Origin: Thermoflexales bacterium
GTDB lineage: Bacteria > Chloroflexota > Anaerolineae > Fen-1058
Direction of reading: 5' to 3'
NCBI GenBank assembly: GCA_030834835.1
Contig: JAUQXD010000923.1
Span: 1 to 5,214 of the forward strand
DNA length: 5,214 nt
Part shown: one piece after another, positions 1-5,214 of the stretch
How positions within the stretch are numbered: position 1 is the first letter of the stretch
Layout: the number at the start of each line of letters is the position of its first letter
Position numbers and translations under genes: made by a program
Notes under the pieces: model-generated
What the model was told of the DNA's origin: nothing
The model's database searches: none
The model's input: the letters and a program-made list of their open reading frames with translations, nothing else

Positions 1-170
1 GCGTCGAGATAATCGCGATGCACCTGCCGCACGATGTCCGGCGCAACGATCAGGGCGCGCGCCGACCACAACGGCAGCGACGTGTCCACGCCGCGTCGAT
101 CGAGTTCGGTGCCCGTCGCGCCGTCCAACACCAGCACGCGGCCAGATTGCAGATGAGTTAGAAATGACAT
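1..170 (-). CDS. mmuM: Homocysteine S-methyltransferase family protein (MmuM-like), N-terminal part only, cut by window edge
   Basis: Reverse-strand translation from the ATG at 170-168 gives an open 56-codon stretch that runs off the window. It contains VLVLDGATGTELDRRG at about residues 12-27, then SLPLWSARAL at 31-40, and ends in PDIVRQVHRDYLDA. This matches the N-terminus of the zinc-dependent homocysteine S-methyltransferase fold as I recall it from E. coli MmuM (LDGA..TELE.RG, LWSA..L, P..I..VH.DY). The family transfers a methyl group from S-methylmethionine, betaine or methylfolate to homocysteine, making methionine in the cytoplasm. The zinc-binding cysteines lie downstream and are outside the window, so the methyl donor cannot be determined; the start of a fused methyltransferase/methylenetetrahydrofolate reductase is also possible. 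The start is supported by GAGG five bases upstream. It follows the peptidase stop codon by 54 bp on the same strand. The symbol is provisional. Confidence 0.85.
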   Translation of the reverse strand, partial: MSFLTHLQSGRVLVLDGATGTELDRRGVDTSLPLWSARALIVAPDIVRQVHRDYLD

Positions 171-175
171 AGCGA

Positions 176-180
176 CCTCA
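176..180 (-). promoter_or_regulatory. Shine-Dalgarno site of the homocysteine methyltransferase gene
   Basis: On the minus strand the sequence reads TGAGG, then the 5-base spacer TCGCT, then ATG. This is a normal GAGG ribosome-binding site and fixes the start at 170. It contrasts with the other two genes in the window, which have no SD, and fits translation from an mRNA carrying upstream sequence, for example read-through from the peptidase gene. Confidence 0.65.
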
Positions 181-181
181 G

Positions 182-228
182 GTAGGGCAAGTCGGCGACT
201 TGCCGGGCAAGATTACATCTTGCCTTAC
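182..228. repeat. Compact double-palindrome element between peptidase and methyltransferase genes
   Basis: Two perfect inverted repeats stand side by side. GGCAAGTCG at 186-194 pairs with CGACTTGCC at 196-204, and GGCAAGAT at 206-213 pairs with ATCTTGCC at 217-224. The outer ends also match as an inverted pair: GTAGGGCAAG (182-191) against CTTGCCTTAC (219-228), with one mismatch. The unit therefore has four GGCAAG/CTTGCC half-sites and can fold as two hairpins or as one larger stem. It covers the TAA stop of the peptidase (227-225). No T-run follows in the direction of transcription, so it does not look like a standard intrinsic terminator. It resembles the small REP/MITE-like palindromes scattered between genes in many bacteria; dispersal in this genome is inferred, since only one copy is seen. 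Confidence 0.7.
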
Positions 229-3200
229 TTTCTCACAATCGGCAAATACACCCGGCGCGGCTGCGTCGCTAGCCACGCGCCCGTCTGCCACACGCCCGCA
301 TCATCGATCACCACCGCGCCGCCGTACAGCGTTTGATCGTTCAGGCTAAACGGCACGGTCATCTGATACGTCAGCGTGACGGACTGACCGGACAGCAGCG
401 CGCCCTGCCACGCGATCGTGCCGCTGTGATGAGTAGCCGCACCGAGGGTGGTTGTGATGAGATCATTCAGCGCCAGTTGATTGACTGGCAGCAAGCTTAC
501 GAGCTGGCCCGCCAGCCAATCTGCGCCCCGATTGTGCGCGGTCAGCGTCCACGTCATCACGCTGCGGCCAAACACAGGTGAACTTGATGGCGACAGATTC
601 AATTCCAACGAGGGCTGATCGACCGCCACGTGCGCGAACGACGTGAAGGCCAGTTGATGGTCGACGTCTTCAAAGATAACGGGCAAGCTGATTACGCCGC
701 TGGATGTGGGCGTGACGACGAAGGTCTGCGTCAGCATTTCGCCCGGCTGCAACGATCCATGCCAGGTCACGAGTGGGCCGCCAGGGCCAGCTAAACTAAT
801 CGGAATGGTGGCCGTGATCGCCGCGTGATCGATCGGGCGCGGGCCGTCGTTAATGGCATGGACCGTCACCGTGAGCGGATCACCGATCGAGGCCACATCC
901 CGATCGAACTGCACAGTAGATGATCCCAGCCACGACAACGCGCTAAGGACGCCCTGCATGGCCGCGCTGCGCTGAGGCGGCGCAAAGCCTTCGAAGCCAA
1001 AGGCCATGAACAGCGCGCGGCCCGCGCCATAATCGTGCGCCAGCGCGATGGGCCAGCCGTGCTGGCCGATGAGCTCAACGCGCGCGCCGGGCTGCGGCGC
1101 CAGCGCATCGCTGTAGTTGTGATACGGCCACGTCAACAGCGCGCGATTGACGCCCGCAAAGCGTGCGCCGCGCGGGCCTCTGGCCTGTAGGGCGAGCAGA
1201 TCTTCCGAGAAATTGAGCACGCCCAACACCTCGCGGCCAAAAGCGTTGAAGCCGCGCTCGCCCAGGTAGTCCTGCGACGACAACGCAAAGCGGCCGCCTT
1301 CAAGGGCAAATTGCCGCAGCGCTTGCTCGTTGTTGGCCGTCAGGGTCTGATACCAGTCATAGCCCGTAAACCAGATGACGGCTGGATACCACCGCAGCCG
1401 ATCGATCGCTGGCGCGTCGGGTTCGAAGCCGGACCAATTCGTCGGCACACGCCATAGATCGTACGGCACGCCGTTCGCCTCCAGCGCCGATTGATAGGCG
1501 ACATCGACCGCATACCAGCGATCGTCGTCGACCAGCAGCACAGCGCCCGGCGCTTTCACATTGAGCGTTGTGGAGATCGCGGCCGGCGCAGACGGCGGGC
1601 CGGCGCGGATCACGATCGGGTTGACGGCGCCGATCGGGGCGGTATGCGGAATCGTCGCCGTGAGCAGCAGCGTTTGCTTTGCGCAGGTGGCCAGATCGAT
1701 GTGCGTGGGCGTGAGCGTGATCGGCCAATTGCTCTCGACGGCGATCGCCATGGGCGTGTGGGCGGTCACTTCGTCGAAGTTATACAACGTGAAGGCGCGC
1801 GTCACGATGGTGCCCGGCGGCCCGATGAGCGGCTCGCTGCCAATGTCCAGCGCGTAGACTTGTTGCAGCGGCGCACGCCCCAGAGCCGTCAGTGTGCGCG
1901 AGAGCACATCGGCGCGCGCCTGTCGATCATTGATGCCCTGAAAACCGAACGAAAAAAACGCCGCGCGATAGGGCCGGCAGCGATCGATCGTCTGGCCGCC
2001 CGATTGGTCGGTTGCATAGTCAAAAGCGTCCTGTGTGATCTGCGGCGACAATGATCGAATCACGTCGGGCAGCGCCTGATCATCGGCGCCGTCACCACCC
2101 GCAATGGTGATCGTTTGACCAGCGTATTGATTGTAGCCAATCAACGTGCGTGACGGCGCATCATCGGACACGAATTCAGCCAGCAGCTGCCGATAGAAGT
2201 ACGATGCCCACAGGCCGTCGAAGTAACCTACATTCTGCCCGCTCAACAGCAAATGCCCGCCCGTGTCCAGATAATCGCTGATGACGCCTTCGGCGTGAAT
2301 GTAGCCAGGCGAATCGAAAGGCGACGACCAGACTACCACGTTGTACGCGCGCAGCGTCTGGCTGGCCGGCCGATTGACCACCGGATCGATCACGGGCCAC
2401 GTGTCGTACAGATAGTGCGCGTCGTCCAGCGCCTGTCGAAAATACCGGCCGGCCGGATCGTTATACCAGCGGCCGCCCTCGACCAGCAGGATGGTCGGCG
2501 CATCGGGCAGCACAAAATCCTGATCGACCGTCTCACCGGCTTTGATGGTCACCGTCGCGGAGATGATGCGATGGCGCGGAACGCGGACTTCGATCACATG
2601 CGCGCCGACGGGTAGATCGAGCGAAAACGAGCCGCCGACGATCTGGCTGAGCGGTGCGCCGCCGACGGACACCGTGCCGCTGAAGAGCTGTGTGCCTGTG
2701 ACGTTAAGCAAACGGCCTTTCAATTGGCCCTGCGGCAGCAGCGTCAAAACAAAATCCCGGCGCGTAATCGTATCCGTCAGGACCACTATGTTGGCCTGCG
2801 TTTGCGGCAGATAACCAAAGGCGCTGACCGTCAATGTGTAGTGTGCGGCTGCCAGCGGCAGTTGATACGCGCCGTGAACATCGCTCGCGGTCGCGGCGAA
2901 CGTATTGACATCGGACTGTGTGGATACATCAGCTAACGCAATCGGCGCACTATTATCCTGTCGGGTAATTGTGCCGCTGATGAAACCGGGATGCGCCACG
3001 GCCAGCACGGCGCGATAAGCATCGATGCGCCCCCAACCGTACAAATTATTGGGATACGTGTCAGTCGTCGGACGTGTGACGGTGCTGGTCAGCGCAAAGC
3101 GCGCCGCCGGAACGGTCAGGTTGGGCACAGCCGCATACATCAACGCCGCCGTACCCGCTACGTGCGGCGCGGCCATCGAGGTACCGTTGGCGCGAGCGTA

Positions 3201-4391
3201 CACACCGCCGGGCACGCTCGAGAGCACGCCCACGCCGGGCGCGGACACATCGGGCTTGAGCGCCTCAAAGGGCGACGGGCCACGGCTGGAAAACAGGGCC
3301 AGCAGATCATATTGATCCGTAGCGCCGACCGCAAACGCTTCGGGGAATGAGGCCGGGCTGGCCACAGTGCCCATGCCGGGACCGGCGTTGCCGTTGCTGA
3401 AAACGGTGAAGATGCCGGCGGCATTCAGCAGCTGCACATCGGGGCGAAACTCTTCGTTCGCGCCAAAGTTGTTGCCCCACGAATTGCTGAGGATGTCCGG
3501 CGCTAAAGCGGCATCGCCGCCGGGCGCTAAAACCCACTGAAAACCAGCGTGAATCCAGCTATCCAAGCCGAAGCCCTGCGTGTTCAGCACGCGAGCCGCA
3601 ATCCATTTTGCGCCGGGCGCCACGCCGATGCCGTCCTGCCCGGCCAACGTTCCCATCGTATGCGTACCGTGCCCGTAACCGTCGAAGGGATACACGGCGC
3701 CATCGTCGGTGGTGTCGATCCAGCTGCCGACGTGGTTGACCAGACCCTTTGGGCTTAGCCCGCGATAGTTGCCGTGCAAGATCGGGTGCTGCCAGTCCAC
3801 GCCCGTGTCCATGTTCGCCACGACAACGCCGGTGCCGGTGATGCCCAGCGCCGACCAGACTTGATCGGCGTGAATCCGGGCGATGCCCCATTCGATCGAT
3901 TGCGGATTGTGGAGTGCTGATTGCTGATTTGAAAATTCATCGGGCGAAACCCACTGACGAAATTGATCGAGTTTGATTAAGGCCACATCGTCACGCTCTG
4001 CGACGGCCAGTACCGTGGCCCGATCGAGCTGCGCGGCGATCGAGTTGTTGATCCACAACGGGCGCACGTCTTGCGCACCCAGCGTCGCCAGCAAAGTGCG
4101 CACGCCCGTTTGCGATCGAGCCGCGCGCGTCTGCAAGTCCGCGATCAAAGCCGCGTGGTTGAGAGCCGTTAGCGCCGACGGCGCAACCTGATCGCGCATG
4201 ACGATCTGGACGCGCACCGGTGCAGCTGGCTCACTCAGCAGTTGTTTAGTCAGAGCCGGATGCAGCTTGATCAACAGCTCGGGCGATAAGCCGATATCGC
4301 GGGCGGGCGTGGCGCTGGAGCGGACGGGCAACATCAACCACAGAGCCAATCCAGTGACGATCAACGTGAGGGTGATTCTCAGGAAGCGCAT
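225..4391 (-). CDS. Secreted S8 (subtilisin-like, bacillopeptidase F-type) serine peptidase with duplicated Rossmann-like modules
   Basis: 1388 residues; predicted extracellular protein-degrading enzyme. Residues 1-30 form a signal peptide (MRFLR, hydrophobic core 6-23, SSATPA cleavage region). Residues about 57-146 look like an inhibitor-I9-type propeptide. The S8 domain spans about 166-465, with catalytic D195 (MDTGVDW), H241 (GHGTHTMG), oxyanion N335 (SNGNAGP) and S405 (NGTSMAAPH), so it should be active. Motifs such as GVAPGAKWIAAR and KPDVSAPGV point to the bacillopeptidase F group. Then follow a carboxypeptidase regulatory-like domain (469-552), a second beta domain (555-629), two related Rossmann/GATase-1-like modules (632-837, 948-1156) flanking a beta domain, two DUF11-like domains (about 1158-1257, 1260-1355) and the tail YLPIVRK. 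An in-frame start 49 codons upstream (4538) is rejected: it would place the signal peptide internally and overlap the divergent gene. The start at 4391 has no SD but a TATAAT six bases upstream. The exact substrate is unknown. Confidence 0.93.
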   Translation of the reverse strand: MRFLRITLTLIVTGLALWLMLPVRSSATPARDIGLSPELLIKLHPALTKQLLSEPAAPVRVQIVMRDQVAPSALTALNHAALIADLQTRAARSQTGVRTLLATLGAQDVRPLWINNSIAAQLDRATVLAVAERDDVALIKLDQFRQWVSPDEFSNQQSALHNPQSIEWGIARIHADQVWSALGITGTGVVVANMDTGVDWQHPILHGNYRGLSPKGLVNHVGSWIDTTDDGAVYPFDGYGHGTHTMGTLAGQDGIGVAPGAKWIAARVLNTQGFGLDSWIHAGFQWVLAPGGDAALAPDILSNSWGNNFGANEEFRPDVQLLNAAGIFTVFSNGNAGPGMGTVASPASFPEAFAVGATDQYDLLALFSSRGPSPFEALKPDVSAPGVGVLSSVPGGVYARANGTSMAAPHVAGTAALMYAAVPNLTVPAARFALTSTVTRPTTDTYPNNLYGWGRIDAYRAVLAVAHPGFISGTITRQDNSAPIALADVSTQSDVNTFAATASDVHGAYQLPLAAAHYTLTVSAFGYLPQTQANIVVLTDTITRRDFVLTLLPQGQLKGRLLNVTGTQLFSGTVSVGGAPLSQIVGGSFSLDLPVGAHVIEVRVPRHRIISATVTIKAGETVDQDFVLPDAPTILLVEGGRWYNDPAGRYFRQALDDAHYLYDTWPVIDPVVNRPASQTLRAYNVVVWSSPFDSPGYIHAEGVISDYLDTGGHLLLSGQNVGYFDGLWASYFYRQLLAEFVSDDAPSRTLIGYNQYAGQTITIAGGDGADDQALPDVIRSLSPQITQDAFDYATDQSGGQTIDRCRPYRAAFFSFGFQGINDRQARADVLSRTLTALGRAPLQQVYALDIGSEPLIGPPGTIVTRAFTLYNFDEVTAHTPMAIAVESNWPITLTPTHIDLATCAKQTLLLTATIPHTAPIGAVNPIVIRAGPPSAPAAISTTLNVKAPGAVLLVDDDRWYAVDVAYQSALEANGVPYDLWRVPTNWSGFEPDAPAIDRLRWYPAVIWFTGYDWYQTLTANNEQALRQFALEGGRFALSSQDYLGERGFNAFGREVLGVLNFSEDLLALQARGPRGARFAGVNRALLTWPYHNYSDALAPQPGARVELIGQHGWPIALAHDYGAGRALFMAFGFEGFAPPQRSAAMQGVLSALSWLGSSTVQFDRDVASIGDPLTVTVHAINDGPRPIDHAAITATIPISLAGPGGPLVTWHGSLQPGEMLTQTFVVTPTSSGVISLPVIFEDVDHQLAFTSFAHVAVDQPSLELNLSPSSSPVFGRSVMTWTLTAHNRGADWLAGQLVSLLPVNQLALNDLITTTLGAATHHSGTIAWQGALLSGQSVTLTYQMTVPFSLNDQTLYGGAVVIDDAGVWQTGAWLATQPRRVYLPIVRK
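924..1550 (-). other. Second Rossmann/GATase-1-like module of the peptidase (residues 948-1156)
   Basis: It opens with AVLLVDDDRWY, continues with YQSALEANGVPYDLWRV and a strand at AVIWFTGYDWY, then EGGRFALSSQD, and closes with GRALFMAFGFEGF followed by a helix ending LSALSWLG. The order matches the module at 1881-2498. The position where a class-I amidotransferase nucleophile would sit reads LSSQD, with no Cys, so glutaminase activity is unlikely. A structural or binding role is inferred. Confidence 0.65.
1881..2498 (-). other. First Rossmann/GATase-1-like module of the peptidase (residues 632-837)
   Basis: It opens with TILLVEGGRWYND, continues with YFRQALDDAHYLYDTWPV, a strand at NVVVWSSPFDS, then TGGHLLLSGQNVGYF, and closes with YRAAFFSFGFQGI plus a helix ending LSRTLTALG. 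It lines up block for block with the second module, indicating internal duplication. The expected nucleophile elbow reads LSGQN and lacks Cys. One of only two cysteines I find in the mature protein lies in this module (C805); the other (C903) is in the beta domain that follows. Confidence 0.65.
3898..3939. repeat. Heptamer repeat tract inside the peptidase gene, at the propeptide/catalytic junction
   Basis: Plus-strand bases fall into 7-base units: GATTGCG, GATTGTG, GAGTGCT, GATTGCT, GATTTGA, AAATTCA, decaying from the consensus GATTGCK. The tract is 42 bp, i.e. 14 codons, and so keeps frame. On the coding strand it yields the linker FSNQQSALHNPQS at residues 153-165, just before IEWGIARI, where the catalytic domain begins. 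Such periodic DNA is typical of intergenic simple repeats, not of codon-structured sequence. Confidence 0.7.
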
Positions 4392-4397
4392 GGAGGG

Positions 4398-4403
4398 ATT
4401 ATA
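4398..4403 (-). promoter_or_regulatory. Putative -10 element (TATAAT) of the peptidase gene, leaderless configuration
   Basis: The minus strand carries a perfect TATAAT, then six bases (CCCTCC), then the ATG at 4391. A start seven bases after the -10 falls on the A of the ATG, so the mRNA would be leaderless. At the 17-bp spacing the -35 position reads AACGGG (4426-4421), which is poor, so an activator may be needed or the match may be chance. No SD lies upstream of the ATG, which agrees with leaderless initiation. Confidence 0.5.
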
Positions 4404-4425
4404 CCTGTTCCACCTTCTTGCCCGT

Positions 4426-4454
4426 TTGACACTCGGTGATCCGTGACATACAAT
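4426..4454 (+). promoter_or_regulatory. Sigma-70-type promoter of the lipoprotein gene, leaderless configuration
   Basis: A perfect -35 TTGACA at 4426-4431, a 17-bp spacer, and -10 TACAAT at 4449-4454 form a near-consensus housekeeping promoter. Only seven bases (ACGCCGC) separate the -10 from the ATG at 4462, so the start site should be at 4461-4462. The transcript would then have no 5' leader or one base of it, matching the absence of an SD. The -35 abuts the -35 region of the divergent peptidase promoter, so the two promoters probably compete for polymerase. Confidence 0.7.
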
Positions 4455-4461
4455 ACGCCGC

Positions 4462-5160
4462 ATGAAACTCAAACTGGTGTTGCTCCTCACGCTGCTGTTG
4501 ACCGCCTGTGGTCCCGCACTACCGTATTTGCCGCCCAACGAAATTGTGACACACGCGGGTCAGGCGATGTTGGAAGTGCCCACTTTTCACTTCAAGATCG
4601 AGATTGCCGGATCGCCGGTGTATCTCAACCGCGTGACGGCGCTGCAACTGCGCAGTGCCGAAGGAGACTTCTCGCGGCCCGATCGGATGGGCGTGCACCT
4701 CAAGGTCATCGCCGCCGTCGCCGCCGCCGAGTTGGATATGATCGCTTTAGGCAACGAGCAATACCTCACCAATATCCTCACCCGGCAGTGGGAAGTGCTG
4801 CCGCCGGAGTTTGGCTTCAATCCCGCCGTGATGTTCGATCCGAAAGTGGGCCTTGAACAAGTGCTGAGCGGCGGCATCGACGACGCTCAATTGGTTGACG
4901 TAGAATCGCTCGATAACGTGAATGTGTATCACATCAAAGGCACGCTCGACGGCGCGCGCGTGCAGGGCATGAGCGGCGGCTTGATCGGCACCAGCCGCGT
5001 GGAAGCAGAGGTATGGGTGGACGGTTACACCTTCGTGCCGCGCAAAGCCATCGTCATCGATCGCAGCGTGAATACCGAGAAGCCTACCATCTGGACGCTG
5101 ACCTTCGGATCGTATGGCAAGACGGTCAATATCGTCGCGCCACAATTGGGCAGTAAGTGA
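4462..5160 (+). CDS. LppX/LprAFG-family (LprG-like) lipoprotein
   Basis: 232 residues, complete. Residues 1-15 are a short lipoprotein signal (MKLKL, then a Leu-rich core) ending in the lipobox L13-T14-A15-C16; C16 would be lipidated and anchor the protein to the outer face of the membrane. The rest matches the layout of the mycobacterial LprG/LppX family as I recall it: AMLEVPTFHFKIEI near 35-48, LRSAEGDFSRPDRMGVHLKV (63-82), GNEQYLTN, RQWEVLPP, FDPKVGLEQVLSG (125-137), VYHIKGTLDG (155-164), VEAEVWVDGYTFVPRKAIV (180-198), and WTLTFGSYGKTVNIVAPQ near the end. Length fits (LprG is about 236). Family members form a half-barrel pocket that binds acylated lipids or glycolipids and shuttles them in the envelope; the ligand here is unknown. 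It is divergent from the secreted peptidase, 70 bp apart. No SD; see the adjacent promoter. Confidence 0.88.
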   Translation: MKLKLVLLLTLLLTACGPALPYLPPNEIVTHAGQAMLEVPTFHFKIEIAGSPVYLNRVTALQLRSAEGDFSRPDRMGVHLKVIAAVAAAELDMIALGNEQYLTNILTRQWEVLPPEFGFNPAVMFDPKVGLEQVLSGGIDDAQLVDVESLDNVNVYHIKGTLDGARVQGMSGGLIGTSRVEAEVWVDGYTFVPRKAIVIDRSVNTEKPTIWTLTFGSYGKTVNIVAPQLGSK

Positions 5161-5214
5161 ATTGGTAATCGGTCAATCGGTGATCGGTTGATAGGTAATC
5201 AGTTGACCAGTTAC
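5161..5214. repeat. Degenerate 7-8 bp repeat tract downstream of the lipoprotein gene
   Basis: Right after the lipoprotein stop the sequence splits into units ATTGGTA, ATCGGTCA, ATCGGTG, ATCGGTTG, ATAGGTA, ATCAGTTG, ACCAGTTAC, a degenerate series around ATCGGTN that continues to the window edge. It has no open frame of note and no hairpin followed by a T-run, so no terminator is visible. Its period resembles that of the heptamer tract inside the peptidase gene. Confidence 0.6.

Noticed and set aside
182..228. Intrinsic terminator for the peptidase gene
   Set aside because: Stems are good but no U-tract follows on the minus-strand transcript, and an SD and start codon come right after it.
1741..1748. 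GCGATCGC as a cyanobacterial HIP1 site
   Set aside because: I find only one full GCGATCGC octamer in 5.2 kb, far too few for a HIP1-rich genome; the enriched core is CGATCG.
1491..2054. 187-codon open frame on the plus strand, antisense to the peptidase
   Set aside because: The product is Arg-rich with no recognisable domain, and it lies opposite a well-supported gene. Long antisense frames are expected in GC-rich coding DNA.
924..2498. Active class-I glutamine amidotransferase fused to the protease
   Set aside because: The expected nucleophile elbows read LSGQN and LSSQD without Cys, and the protein is exported, so the modules are treated as non-catalytic.
2253..3350. Several overlapping plus-strand frames of 70-120 codons opposite the peptidase
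   Set aside because: Arg/Gly/Ala-rich, mutually overlapping and without start signals; the minus-strand peptidase explains this region fully.
4392..4538. 49-codon N-terminal extension of the peptidase from an ATG at 4538
   Set aside because: It would bury a clear signal peptide, its sequence is Arg/Ser-rich and unlike a leader, and it overlaps the start of the divergent lipoprotein gene and its promoter. The ATG at 4391 is preferred.
4587..5145. Minus-strand frames opposite the lipoprotein gene
   Set aside because: No domain or start signal; the plus-strand lipoprotein has a lipobox, a promoter and family-wide sequence blocks.
5161..5214. CRISPR array at the right end
   Set aside because: Units are only 7-8 bp and continuous, with no spacers; this is a degenerate simple repeat.

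Overview
The window reads as moderately GC-rich bacterial DNA (roughly 60 % GC by eye). Chloroflexota (Chloroflexus/Roseiflexus/Anaerolineae-like) is the best guess. This is inferred from a very large secreted subtilase with a bacillopeptidase F-like catalytic domain, a C-terminal tail ending in YLPIVRK, an LppX/LprG-type lipoprotein, and short palindromic or heptameric intergenic repeats. No rRNA or other phylogenetic marker is present, so the assignment is tentative.

Layout: (1) 1-170, minus strand: the N-terminal 56 codons of a homocysteine S-methyltransferase (MmuM-like), cut by the window edge. (2) 171-224: a 54-bp gap holding a Shine-Dalgarno sequence and a compact double palindrome that also covers the upstream stop codon. 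(3) 225-4391, minus strand: one 1388-residue secreted serine peptidase with signal peptide, propeptide, S8 catalytic domain, two beta domains, a duplicated Rossmann-like (GATase-1-like) module separated by a beta domain, two DUF11-like domains and a short C-terminal motif. (4) 4392-4461: a 70-bp divergent promoter region. (5) 4462-5160, plus strand: a complete LppX/LprAFG-family lipoprotein. (6) 5161-5214: degenerate 7-8 bp repeats running off the window.

The peptidase and the methyltransferase are co-directional and may form a transcription unit; the lipoprotein diverges from them. Both genes next to the divergent region have a -10 element so close to the ATG that transcription should begin at or within one base of the start codon, giving leaderless mRNAs. 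The internal methyltransferase gene instead has an SD sequence. The peptidase and the lipoprotein both act outside the cytoplasm, but nothing in the sequence proves a joint function. I see no CRISPR array, transposase, tRNA or rRNA, and no convincing new multi-gene system. The most interesting signals are the paired leaderless promoters, the heptamer repeat inside the peptidase, and the duplicated module in the peptidase.
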